A stretch of DNA of 64,000 bases from Gordionus sp. m RMFG-2023. Its lineage: Eukaryota > Nematomorpha > Gordioida > Chordodea > Parachordodidae. Every line of letters begins with the position of its first letter. The first letter of the stretch is position 1. Under the pieces are notes generated by a model. That model ran no database searches, was not told where the DNA came from, and was given only the letters and a program-made list of their open reading frames with translations. The position numbers and the translations under genes were made by a program. Of this stretch, positions 46,880 to 58,199 are shown in pieces. The stretch is taken from positions 58,133,561 through 58,197,560 of the forward strand of contig NC_088775.1 of NCBI RefSeq assembly GCF_954871325.1, written 5' to 3'.

Positions 46880-47517
46880 ATACAGACACAGAACCTGCAA
46901 AAGGTGGCAGGGAGATAAATTACCCCCATTCCCCCATCAAAGGCAAAAAATTCAGATTATTAAAGTATTTTTAAAAATGTTTTATTATTCACTGATTTTA
47001 TACTGTTAGAGATGCCTATTAAGAGGTGCTCTTAATGAAATGGGAAAACGGCCTAAAAAACTTCTCTTCAGAGAAAAAAGCCTTATTGAACTCGATATTT
47101 TTTTGCATACCTAAAAATAATCTAATTATAGTAATATTTTATGCTATCATTTAAAAATAGAAATGATAATGATTTAGTTGATGCACAAAAAATTGCAGCA
47201 GGGCTTAGGGGAATTAATAAATGTTGATGAGGAATTTCATTAATTACGTGACTGCCAAGTTCAAAGTCTTTATGAATTTGAAATTCGCATATCTAAAGTG
47301 GCATCAAGACAAGCCTATCTTCAAATATTATTGTAGGATTAGTAGATTCAATAAGCCTTCAGATACCTCCAAAAGCGAGCCAAGCCTTGGCAACTCAGGC
47401 GAAATCACGTCGGTAATATTTTTGGACTAAAATATTAATCTATCGGTTTTTAAATACCGGATAAATAAAAAGTTTTTAATAACACAATCCATGTAAAATT
47501 ATCATACCACCCCATTA
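46880..47517 (+). mobile_element. hAT family A remnant, copy 4
   Basis: The left part (GGTGGCAGGGAGATAAATTACCCCC then CAAAGGCAAAAAATTCAG) parallels the start of copies 2 and 3. Residues such as DAQKIAAGLRGINK, EEFHELRDCQVQSLYEFEIR and SKVASRQAYLQILL match the N-terminal half of the hAT-A protein. It is interrupted on the right by another hAT at 47518. Confidence 0.6.
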
Positions 47518-50239
47518 CAGATCCATGCACAGGGGAGTGGACGGGGCAGATGCCCTGGGCCGCCGAACTTTGACAATTTTATCGGCCACCAAATTTTGTT
47601 TGTCATGGAGGACAAATTTTACAAATTATTTTTGGCCTTTCGCTCTTTAATTCTTAACAACAAAACTATCCTTTTAGTTAAAGAAAAAACTTCAAATTTA
47701 TCATTTAATATTTTTAACAAAATTAACCTTAACTATTGAAATAACTTTTTGGATATTATGATTAGTTTGTCTTTAAGATGAAAAAAAATATTTATACCAT
47801 AGGCTCTTCATTTAACACATGACTTTTTTGGGTAGGCATACTTTACCCTTATCTAAATTAAGTTATTATTTTAATTAAAACTTTGATCCACTATTGGACG
47901 TATTTTAATATATATTCTATTTCAAACCCTTAAAAAAGGACAAACTAGATTAATTAAAAAACTGTTTTATGAATTGAATTGCTAGGATGCGTCATATAGT
48001 CTTTTATTTCATAGGCTATAAAGATTGAAAAATGGGAAGAGGTAACAAATTTGATTCTGGTTCTGAAAAACCAAAAAGAAAGATACGAAAAGTTAAATTT
48101 AGTAATTCTCAAAAATAGGCTCTTTTAAAACACTTAAAAAAAATACATCATGCGTCATATTTGAAATGCGATAAATACTCTATATTGATAATTAGCAAAT
48201 AGATATTCCTATGGCCAATCATGACAATTTTACAGAAGCAGCTGGTTTACATATTTCTTTTTTTCATAATTTAGGAAAATTCTTGCCAGAATACAGCTTA
48301 GTTACCTCTAAAGATCTAAGCATAAACTGGGAAGATATATGTGAATGGCCAATGGATAAGTGATAATCTGCGAATATTTTTAGTAGAAAAGATTTTTAAT
48401 CAATCAATAATTTTAATTTCCCGCTTAACCAAAGAGGTACTTTGTTTGCTCACTTGCATATGCGAACTTTTAATTAAGCAATTAGTTTACTATGATTTTA
48501 TTTGACCACATTCGTTGAAATACTTAATAGTGTAATTCATAATCATTACTTGGAAATCAATTTCGAAATATATTTACATGATAGAGGATAAAATAATGGA
48601 AAAGAATGTTGCTATTAAAAATGCAATATATTCTTTAGTAATTAGATTGTACACCAGATATAAGCCAAGGAACAATTAACCGTGCTTATACGATACGCAA
48701 AACTTAACAACAACGTTATTTGTGGCTTTCATAAATCCGATCCAATACCGGCCACGCCATGGTAGAAGCATATTTGACATTATTTTAGAATTAGAGATAA
48801 ATAATTGCGGGGAGAAGGTTACGATAATGGAACAAATAGGAAGGGGTGATGTAAAGGGGTTTAAGCAAGAATATTACAAATAACTCGAAAAACCTTCAAT
48901 GCCTTGCGATTTTTACAGCTTAAATCTGATATTTGATGACATGGCACGATCATCACTTAAATCATTTTTTAGGGCTGTCTAAGTATATATATTCTCTTTT
49001 CTGCATCGACTTAGATTGCAAATTTGAGGATTATGATAATTTTATATTATAACCGTTGTCTGAAACGATGAAAGTAGTATAGAGTGTAAAAGCTATTAGA
49101 TATCAAGTTGGTGATATTAATGATGCACCAATAAATGTATTCAAAAAAACTAATGATCCCAATTGCACATAGCTAATTTATTTTTAATTTTAATTGGGTA
49201 TTGGTTTGATGTATTAACGCAGGTAAATTTAGTAAGGTTATGCCAAGTGATAATATTCACTTAGAAAAAGCCATTACGCTTATGGAAGGCATGCAAGATT
49301 TTTGAGTCGTTTTAAAGAAAACGGCTTTCATCCCTAGACTCCTCAAAAGAGTTTGCGAATGAATTGGAAATGAGTTTGGAAAAGTAGTACTCTTTTAATG
49401 ACATCAATTCGAAGACGTGTTCAAAAATTTTCTAAGAAAGGAGATGACTTAAATTTTTTAAAGTATTACTTTTATTGGAAGAATGTTTACAGTAGTTAAA
49501 ACTTTTCAAGGATCATTTTGGGTTTTTATTCGATATAACTTCATTGATAAATGCGCCTGTAAGGTAGCTAAAAGAAAATTGTAATCCATTTAATATTTTA
49601 TTGATGGAATGTATCTTCCAAAACTCAAATAAGACATACTTAATGTATGGAGCAAGATCGCCTCCTAAATCATATCCCTAATTTCAATCGAAAATGACAT
49701 AAGATGGTCATTAGATTATACTGACATAATATTTTTACAAATAAAAAGGCAAGGATGATAAATATTTAAATTTTTTGTATTATATAATTAGCTTGTGATT
49801 ATATATACGGCTATTAATTTTTACAATATGCGTTACTCATGTCTACAGTAACTCCACTAGGAGGAGGGAGCGCAGGGGCAAGCCCCCTGAAAAATTTGAA
49901 AACTCCCCCAAAAATTAAAAAAAGATTTTATGTCACTAAAAAAAGGTAATTTAGGATAATATTAACTTTAAAAAAGATAATTTTAGATAATGAGTGTTAG
50001 CTAAAAAAAAGAAGGTAATTTTGGATATAGTTAAAAAAAAATTTTGAAAATAATTTTTAAAAAATTATTTGAGCCCCCTGAGATTGTAAAGGCTAGTGAC
50101 GTCCCTGCATGTATGTAATTGCAATTAAATAATTTCACAATACTAAAGAATTATCAAATAAGCAAAAGTAAATAATGATTTCTTAACAGCTAATTTAATT
50201 TTTTCCCTGGGCCTCCAAAAATCTCATAACGTCGCTCTG
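47518..50239 (+). mobile_element. decayed hAT (TTF/ZMYM type), + strand
   Basis: Left end with CAGGGGAGTGGACGGGGCAG and CCCTGGGCCGCC; right end with TTCCCTGGGCCTCC and GTCGCTCTG. CCATTA occurs at both borders. Coding traces on + are MGRGNKFDSGSEKPKRKIRK (48031), EAAGLHISFFHNLGKFL (48240), EKAITLMEGMQDF (49268) and FDITSLINAPVRQLKENCNP (49537), typical of DUF4371/ZMYM1-like hAT transposases. Many stops make it old. A short element is nested at 49846-50107. Confidence 0.6.
49846..50107. mobile_element. short hAT-type non-autonomous element
   Basis: 262 bp with inverted ends CAGTAACTCCACTAGG and (complement) CAGGGACGTCACTAGC. The flanks CATGTCTA and CATGTATG agree at six of eight positions. The interior has AGCCCCCTGA in both orientations and repeated GGTAATTTTGGATA words. 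Confidence 0.7.
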
Positions 50240-51095
50240 CCATTAACACTTGCACAAATGAATGGAATTTTATTTGGAGATGTGAATTAGACATCTACAA
50301 CAATGATCCTGTTGAATTATTTACTATTTATCATGTTGATAGTGGTTAGCTTTAGATAGGCGTTAAACTTCTATGCAAACAATTAAAAAGAATTGAAGGA
50401 CAAAATGCTTAGAAAAGACGTCTATGGACGCTAAAGGGTTAAAAAATGAATATGAGATAAAGGTGGTGATTGGAGACTAAAGAATAGGATATGTGAAAGA
50501 TACCAGCCAAGTGGGGTTTGTGGAAAAGATGCCACTATGAAATCTATTCAATATATTTTCGGTTCAGTGAAAATGGTTTCACAGAAGATGTGGTGATAAA
50601 CTGAGTCTTACCATGGAGTTACACCTAGCGCAGGTTGGCCTTAGATTTACGGTTGTGACAAGTTACAAATGAGCATACAAGAGTAAGGTTAGACAAATTC
50701 ATAGAGTTTGTGAGGTAGTATGTGTGAGAAAAGGAAGGTAATGAATTACGTGAAAGAATTGAGCATATTGTATCAAATAGAAAGACAAGGACGATTTGGC
50801 GGAAAGTATTTGAAAATGTGAGAATCATACTCCGAGAGGAAAAACAATATTGGTTAAAAAAAGTTTCAGTCATTTTTAACAATGCTCATTAAAAAAATAT
50901 ATATATTGAAAATTTTATAACGACCTCAGTCTCATTCCGATTTAGTCGCTGACAGATTTTAATTACATAAAATGACTTGCATTACTGCTAAATAGCCTTA
51001 TTTTTAAATAATAAAATTCCAAGAAAATTAACATGAGTATTATTGGTAAGATTGATATTACATTTTTAAAGGATTATTCTATAAAAATTTTATAG
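50240..51095. other. end of the 30.7-kb mesh intron, nothing recognised
   Basis: AT-rich, with a slightly G-rich stretch at 50400-50870 that looks like decayed coding sequence but matches no family I recognise. Confidence 0.45.
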
Positions 51096-51221
51096 GTTTG
51101 AACATTAAACGAAATTCTCTAGAGAATCTGCACATTATGTTTGATAGCGGAATACATGTGGAAATAAACTCTACCGAAGGAATCTTGATATTTAAAACAC
51201 TGATACCAAAAAAATACAAAA
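51096..51221 (+). CDS. mesh: mesh exon: vWD domain, third part
   Basis: 42 codons: LNIKRNSLENLHIMFDSGIH, VEINSTEGILIFKTLIPKKY. The FDSGIHVEI...LIPKKY stretch is the central vWD segment in which Mesh has a short hydrophobic beta region before the GLLGNWN motif. The acceptor is TTATAG at 51090-51095 and the donor AAAA|GTAAAA at 51221/51222. Length is 126 bp, phase 1-1. Confidence 0.8.
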
Positions 51222-51309
51222 GTAAAATAAAAAAGTTTTTCAACAAATTATATAAGATAAAAAGTAATATTTAACGATGTATTTTTTATTTTTGAACAAA
51301 TTTTCTTAG

Positions 51310-51435
51310 ACCGAACTCTCGGATTATTAGGCAAATGGAATAATGATATTTCCGATGATTTAACAAGTAGAAACGGTATTCTTATTAAGGTGAATTCACC
51401 GCCAGAAGTTATCTACAGGGATTTTGGTTTATCAT
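51310..51435 (+). CDS. mesh: mesh exon: vWD domain end
   Basis: 42 codons: RTLGLLGKWNNDISDDLTSR, NGILIKVNSPPEVIYRDFGL. GLLGKWNND...DDLTSRNG is the conserved GLxGNxNxxxxDDL motif near the end of vWD domains, followed by the FGL(S) of Mesh. Joined to the previous exon it makes an NRT glycosylation sequon at the junction. The acceptor is TTCTTAG at 51303-51309 and the donor TCAT|GTAATA at 51435/51436. Length is 126 bp, phase 1-1. Confidence 0.82.
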
Positions 51436-51650
51436 GTAATAAAATAATCAAAAAATTTCAAATATTTTAGATATTCAAACTATAAAGTTAACTAAATTCC
51501 ATGTCCTCTTGGAATTTTTTAAATCCCCTTCATGCTCTCCTTTATTAAAAGTGTTGTTTATCGCCTTGTTTACCTAGCTATATATATATTTTATAGGAAA
51601 GAACAATCTACCATAAAGTTATTTTTTTTAAGGTCACGTTAATAGATGAG

Positions 51651-51983
51651 TTAGTTTTTGTTATAAATATATGCATTCTAAACTTTTATTAAAAATTCCT
51701 ACGCTAGGGGCCATAACCAACTCTAGCGATTCTGTTTTGCTTTATCACGAGGGTTCATCTCACGAAAGCTTCAATGATGAACTCAAAACATTTTACCCGA
51801 CTTTTGATTGGATGCAAGAAATAGGAGCAAAAGAACAAGAAAATATTTTACAAATTTGTGGGACCAGTGTAGAATGTGCTTATGATTTGGCCTTAACCAA
51901 AAATGAGAAAATAGCTAAATCTTCTAAGACGACCATCGACGATTTTATCGTATCATCAGGAAATTCCATTAACTTTTATAGCA
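51651..51983 (+). CDS. mesh: mesh exon downstream of vWD
   Basis: About 111 codons including LLLKIPTLGAITNSSDSVLL, YHEGSSHESFNDELKTFYPT, ICGTSVECAYDLALTKN. The SVLLYHEG...F.P.F and CG...C.YD.A.T segments match the region that follows vWD in Mesh. The donor GCA|GTGAGT at 51983/51984 is strong. The acceptor (ATGAG at 51646-51650) is chosen because it keeps phase 1; it lacks a pyrimidine tract, so the first dozen residues are uncertain. Sushi, transmembrane and cytoplasmic exons are not seen in the remaining 12 kb. Confidence 0.75.
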
Positions 51984-52482
51984 GTGAGTATCTGTGAGAT
52001 TAAAATGATTTATTTTTTTTCCAGTGGATTTAGATAATAAGTGGAAATGAGATTCTTTTTTAAGGAGTTTTGATAAATGATATTAAATATGTATATTAAA
52101 TATGGTTTTAAATAATATAGCAATTTACTTGAAACAAAATATGCAGGAAATATATTAAGAACATTTGGATAATTTAAATAGCCCAAATATCTTTAAAAAA
52201 AATAGATTCATGTTTTTATTATTTTTATAAACCTTTTTCTATATTTTGTCAGCTAGGATTTTATAAAATAAAGATGTTTATCATAATGAAAGTCAAGCAT
52301 TCTCCCTCGCTTGCATCTCGTCCCAGGATAATATCTTTGGGAAAATTATATCAAATATATAAATTATTTATAGCTGACACCTAGAAGAAACTTTAAATAT
52401 ATTTATGGAACTAGAAGGAAAGGAGCTTGGGGATTTCATAATAGTTCAATTTAGTATAATGTAAAATTTAAAAAATGGTCCC
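51984..52482. other. mesh intron, nothing recognised
   Basis: AT-rich sequence between the exon donor and the Harbinger-like insertion. Confidence 0.5.
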
Positions 52483-52485
52483 TTA

Positions 52486-53428
52486 GACCATGTCCTGATT
52501 CATCTTATTTTTGAATCTTAAGCTAAACAGATTTTAAATTAGGACATCCTATTTTGGTATGTTTTAGTGTGTTAGGTAAACCACATACTTTTTAATATCA
52601 TTTTAAAATTATATAGACTAAAAGGTTTAAATTTTATCTTAATATAATATTAATATGCATCTATAGACAAAAATTCTTTCGAAATAATTAATTATTAAAA
52701 ATCTTATAAGAAATAAAATTTGATGTAAAATTCAAAAGATTTTTACATGACAGAATTTTAATTTTTATTAAGTTATATAATCATTTATATATAAATTTAA
52801 TTTTATAGCAAAGTTTTAACTATCTTAATTTGGGAAAGTTTTATGAGTGTTTATTTTGTTTAAATATTATTTGAATCATGATTAATCAATTTAGAGCTAG
52901 CAGAGTTTGCTAAACCATACACGTCAATTATGGCAATTAATATAAAAAAAATATTTTAAAATCTTGGAAAGGAAGTTTTATAGCTGTGTATTATTGGGGT
53001 TTAGGATTTATGCTAAGAAATCATAATCTCTCCTTAAGATCCTTATTTTTACATGTCCAAAATGTTTATTAAATTAACTAAAATTAAGTTTCAATTTTTA
53101 TGTATATTTAGCTTCAAGTATTATATTTTTAACAATAAAATATATAAGGCACCTTTATAGAATATAGTTATATAACGATTCATATAGCTTTTTTAAAATA
53201 TCTAAAAAACAGGGGAGTTATCGCCGATTTTGCAAAAATCTGTTCGACTAGCCCCAGTCTCCTTTCATTAAATATTTATTATTTATATATTTTTCGATAC
53301 AAATAAAATCATCATCGTTATCATTCACTTAAATCTAAATAGCCTTTTTCTTTTTAGGCTGTTTAGAGGAATTTATGTAGACAGCTAAACAGACAACTGT
53401 TTAGAAATAAGATGAACCAGGACACGGC
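52486..53428. mobile_element. Harbinger-like non-autonomous element
   Basis: Inverted ends GACCATGTCCTGATTCATCT and (complement) GCCGTGTCCTGGTTCATCTT, flanked by TTA on both sides (52483-52485 and 53429-53431). A 3-bp TTA duplication fits PIF/Harbinger. Next to the ends GCTAAACAG and CTAAACAG words are repeated in both orientations. No coding. The interior holds a deleted pogo element. Confidence 0.7.
52555..53270 (+). mobile_element. deleted pogo element nested in the Harbinger-like element
   Basis: The left end (GTTAGGTAAACC and the following 350 bp, e.g. CATCTATAGACAAAAATTCT) is the inverted counterpart of the right end of the pogo at 9954-17116. The right end (AAGGCACCTTTATAGAATAT, CCCCAGTCTCC) is the inverted counterpart of its left end. 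The transposase gene is lost, so it is a non-autonomous derivative of the same family. Confidence 0.75.
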
Positions 53429-54657
53429 TTATAATTACAATTTAAATAATTAAAATATTTATATTTAACGTACGAGATCAAATCTACTTTAGGGGGAGGA
53501 TGGGGGGGGGGGGGGTGCAGGGAAATAAATCTAATTATATTCCCGCTTATATAGCTATGATATTTTTTAACAATATTATATTTGCTCTTAAATATTTTGC
53601 ATTTCTCAATATTTTCGTAATTGTCTTTTATTAAAATATGATTGGTTCAAATCAATGTTGTCAACAGCTACTTTTAAAAGTAACTACTCTCTATCGCTAC
53701 CTCTATTTTACACAAAATGTAGCGTGCTATCGCTACCGCAATTTTTTTTAAAAAGGAGCACGCTATTAGATACATTTAAAAAAGCTAAAGCTATTTTTTA
53801 CGCTACTTTAAAATATTTTTTACATATCTCTATTTCCATAAATAAAAAATATGACTAAAATTTCAAATATATATAAAATTTATATATTTTTTTATTGCAT
53901 CTCAATAGTAATAACATTTCCATACTGTCATCCATAGATTTAAAAATATGCGTCTAGAAAATTTTTAATAGTATTATTATTTATTTCAACAATATTATCT
54001 ATAGCAGGTGCAGAGTTGGGCAGTACCGCGTTTGACATTCTTAATAAGATATTTGTAGTATCTAAGATCCTTTATTCTGAAAAGAATTTTGTATCTTTTC
54101 ATTTTCTTAACAAAATAACAGATTCTATTTTATATTTATGTTTAAAAAATTTACATATTATTTATGAATATTTTATTAATTTCCTTATTTTTTCCTCCTA
54201 ATTTTAAATATATTGATAACCAAAATTATGCAAAATTTACGAATAACTTTAAGATAGATAGATAAAAAAATAAAAACATCCCAATCTTAAAATTTTAGAT
54301 GAAAATTTTTTTAAAATAATTTAAGTCAAAAAAGACATAAAGGCAGAATATCAAACCTATACAAAAGAAAAAATGATAAAGGGAAAAAACTCCTCTACAA
54401 ATTTTGTTAAACATATTAAAGTTTATTATTTATATTATAATTTTATCATATAATATAATTGATAGAAATTCACAGTGGCAGTCCTAGATAAAAACTACTA
54501 AATTTTATTTAAGACAAAAAAATGAATTTAACATTATCTTAAAAACATCTAAAATTTTAAGTTTATATAATATTATAAAATAATATAAATTTGAATATAA
54601 AATAAAATGTAAGTTGGTAAAATCGCGATATATTTTATAAAAGGTCATAAGTAGAAC
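53429..54657. other. intronic sequence with TAGCG-rich patch and poly-G run
   Basis: A G13-14 run lies near 53497-53515. At 53665-53820 repeated GCTACTTTTAAAAGTA and TAGCG words look like one end of a hAT-type non-autonomous element, and GCAGAGTTGGGCAGTACCGC at 54008 like another such end. No complete element could be delimited. Confidence 0.45.
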
Positions 54658-55647
54658 TAGAGGTCTGCATTGGGCGGGATTTTGGACCATAAGCCGGCCT
54701 ACCCAATGTTTTAAAAAAATTTAGCCTTCACCCGCCCATTGTTTTCTAAAAAATATACACGACTGCCTGCCCATTAGTCTAAAATTCCTACCCTCCCTCC
54801 CACCCGCCCATTAGTCTAAAATTTTTTACCCGCCCATTCATTATTTATAAAAAAAATTTTAACCCAAGCCCGCCATTATAAAATTCAACTATGGCTTCTT
54901 TCAATTTTTTAAGCATCTAATAAAAAAAAAATTTCAACCTAATTAATAATGCAAAAATAATAATGAATCGACATTTTCTGGATTCAAACACGTTCTTCTT
55001 TGTTCTAAAAACCTTCCAGCCATAGTGTAGCCAGTATTTCCCTAAGGGGGGGGGGATTAAAAAATTATATCATAAAATATTTTTACAAGATTATTTTTAA
55101 TAAAAAAATAAGCATGAAGAAATATGAAATATATTTTTATTAGTTTAATAATAAGTTACTTATATATTCATTAAACAAAAATGGTAAATATTCATTCCAA
55201 ACAAGTATGAGAAATTTCTTTATAAAAAGTAGGTAGACATTTAGTTGATATTTTTCTATTATATAGAATTGGTTACAAAATATTAGATAAAATTCCACTT
55301 TTACAGACATATTTGACAGTTATAGAATATATTAGTTTAATAAACTTTACCAATCAATGTTTTTGATAATAAATAAGCAACAATTTGCATTTAATTATTT
55401 AACGCTATATATTTATTTTAAATAAAAAATGATATTAAAAATTAATCTCCATATTATTCATCCCACAATGGATGTACCTTGCTAGATATTGACGCTACTG
55501 AAAAATAGAATTATTTTTTTCATTTACATTCTTTAAAAGATAATTTCTGATGTCCTTATCAATATTTTATAGTCTTCTGATTGGTTAAAATTATTTGATT
55601 GTATATGATAATTGATAAAATTATACTGTAAATCTACGACATATAAT

Positions 55648-56990
55648 TAGGCCCACAAAAAAACGAATCGAATAATTGCGCCATTGGTATTCGTATGAAT
55701 CGAATAATTAATTATTCGTATTCATACAATAAAATCATTATTCGATTCGATTCGAAAATTTTTCTAAATCTTATAAAAAATATATAATTTTTTGCAAAAA
55801 AAATTATAAACAGATGTAATGTTTTAAGATGACCCATTTTAGGATTCTCTAAACTAATTGTCATTAGCATATAAAAATTTAAAGAAAATAAACGAAATAA
55901 AACCCAATGATTTCATATAACATTATCCAAACAAATTGGCCAAATGTCTGATTTTTAAAATTAGAAATTGTTTATAAAAAATATTTAAATTATTTCTTCA
56001 TCTAATATAAATTTATTAAAATTTTCTAAAAATGTACAATAAACTCATTATATAAACATCAAAATATAATACACAAAAAATATAATTATGCTAGATCCGA
56101 ATTTGATAAACCAGTTTTTTAAGCCTAAAATCTTTCTAATAGTTTCCTCCTTCAAAGACATTCTATTTTTAATTATCATAATTGTTTGTATTGGGAACAA
56201 CCGCTCAATAGAAGCCGAAGATCCCTGAATTGACAATATATCAGTTGCCATTTTCGATAACACAGGAAATCAATCCAATGCAATCTCCACCATTCTAGCG
56301 GACTTTTATAAGAACTGATTCTTAATTCATAGATATTTTTCCACCTCACAATATTGATGTGATGTTATTTTGTTTGAAAATTCTATCCATTCGACTGTAA
56401 TATTGCGCTAACTGATGTTGTATTGATATTATATTTCACTTTGTATTCATTATATACGTCTTAAATTTTTCAAATAGAATTGTTGTTATTATATGATGTT
56501 GATAGTTGTTCAAAAAATTCCATTTTTAGTTTAGGATCTAATATTGTTGATATTATAGTATAAATATTTGTTAAGTTATAAAATTTTCTCATTTCTCAAT
56601 CGTGATAGCGTTTATAAAATTGAGATCAAATGAATTTAAATGTTCGATTAATGACTTGTTCATAACACCAAAAATGATTAAAAAGAAACCATAAAATAAA
56701 TTAATTATATTTTAGTTTACTTTGTTGGGACGTTTCCCTTTCCATAACTTTATCAAAAAATATAAATTATGTATGATTTGATAATAAGAAATAAAATAAA
56801 AAAAAACGAAATGATATCCACTAGGAAATTTTAATTACCTCTTTTTATTATATTTACAATAAAATATTTACGAAAAATTAAGAAATTTATATAAAATAAT
56901 TCCGAATAATACGAATAGCTTAATTATTCGATTCGAAAAATGAATTGAATCGAATCGAATTCGAATAACAAATAATTCGTATTATGCCTA
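55648..56990 (-). mobile_element. nested hAT remnant with CGAATCGAAT repeats
   Basis: Ends TAGGCCCACAAAAAAACG and (complement) TAGGCATAATACGAATTATT, with many CGAATAATTCG / GAATCGAATCG words beside both ends. The flanks CATATAAT and CATAAATA are partly alike. The minus strand at 56048-56263 encodes a hAT dimerisation tail. Confidence 0.7.
56048..56263 (-). pseudogene. hAT transposase dimerisation fragment
   Basis: 71 residues: LSKMATDILSIQGSSASIER, then KNRMSLKEETIRKILGLKNW. This is the C-terminal hAT block (SKMAxDIL.IP.SSASxER..S). The rest of the transposase is not recognisable. Confidence 0.7.
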
Positions 56991-58064
56991 CATAAATATT
57001 CCATTGTTTGTAATTTACTTTAATTTTTTAATTTAAATTATAATTTAATTTTATCAATAGTTTTATAATTATATTTTATTTTTATTAAGTTTTATGGATC
57101 TATTATTAGTAATTATAATATGTTTCACTTTTGACTTAAGACTTATTTTTGGTTTATATTTCATTTCTTAGAAAACATTTTTGGTTTCACTTTTTTTATT
57201 ATAAAGCATTTTTCCAAAAAAGTATGAATATGATGAATAGTTTTAGTTTAAAAAAAATATTAACTTTTACATTCTTTCTTTCAAATTATTGTTTAAGATA
57301 TATGCATACCTGGGGGGGGGGGGGGTAAGGAGGATATTTTCTATTAGTTTAAAAGGAAATTCACAAAAATTGATAAATTTCTGAAGGGGAGGATTTCCCC
57401 TTTCCTCCCCCCCCCTGGCTTGGCTTATGCTTCCAGCAATGCTAAATCCTCTTTCAGAAGAAGCATTAGTTGCAGGAATTGCCTATATTTTTCTTACTAA
57501 TCTTGATTGCTTTGACATATCTCTTTCTTGTCGTTTACCAAAGTAGTTCTAAATATACAAAAAAGTTTATTTATTTTAAGAAAAAAGTTTTTATGATACC
57601 AAAAAAGGACATTTTAATTTTTAATATCCAAAAAAGTTCATAAGAACAATTTTTTATTAATATATACTTAAATGATTTTAAATTTTTAAACTTCCCGCCC
57701 GCCCACCTGCCGTTCTTAAAAAAAATTTCTCCCGCCCACCCGCCCGCTTAGCCCATTGTTTAACATTTTTTAACCCGCCCGTCTGCCTGCCCGTTCTTAA
57801 AAAATTTTTGCCAGCCTACCCGCCCGCCCACACTTAGAGGGGCGGGCAGGTAGAAACCCCGACCTCTAAGTAGAACTCGCGATATATTTTATATAAGGTC
57901 ATTTGAATATTATAATTGCTATAAGTTATTTTAATTAATATTATAATTTATTTAAATTAATTTTAAATTATCTAATATATATAATCTCCATAATCAAAAC
58001 ATGGTTTTCGTATCTTCCTAATGTATTTAAAATTTAAGGAGACTATATAGTGTAATGTTCTTTT

Positions 58065-58136
58065 TTTGCTCTCTACGAGAGTCGAACCACAAACCTCCCG
58101 TTTCAAAGGCGTATGTTTTAAGCATGCACCAACTTG
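58065..58136 (-). ncRNA. possible tRNA pseudogene or SINE head
   Basis: Minus strand reads AGTTGGTGCATGCTTAAAAC and, further on, GGTTTGTGGTTCGACTCTCG. GGTTCGACTCT fits a Pol III B-box and AGTTGGTGCATGC a degenerate A-box/D-arm. Stems pair poorly, so a functional tRNA is unlikely. Confidence 0.3.
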
Positions 58137-58199
58137 AATACAATTAAATTTAAAATATTAATTACATATATATTAATTAATAGCTGATATTTTTAAAAT

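Larger units (their letters stand above)
54658..57868 (-). mobile_element. hAT element with TAGAGGTC ends, carrying a nested hAT
   Basis: 3211 bp, starting TAGAGGTCTGCATTGGGCGG and ending with the complement GACCTCTA. Flanked by the perfect 8-bp target duplication AGTAGAAC (54650-54657 and 57869-57876). Subterminal arrays of CCCGCCCATTAG / CCCGCCCACC motifs are at both ends. A hAT dimerisation remnant (IPATNASSERGFSIAGS) is read on the minus strand at about 57424-57490. Another hAT (55648-56990) is nested in it. G- and C-runs lie near 55045, 57310 and 57405. Confidence 0.85.

Noticed and set aside
50625-50882. Open frame of 85 residues on the minus strand in the mesh intron.
   Set aside because: Hydrophobic, Ser/Phe-rich composition without any family motif, conserved context or splice signals; probably chance.
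58065-58136. Functional tRNA gene on the minus strand.
   Set aside because: B-box-like GGTTCGACTCT is present but acceptor and T stems do not pair; at most a tRNA pseudogene or SINE head.
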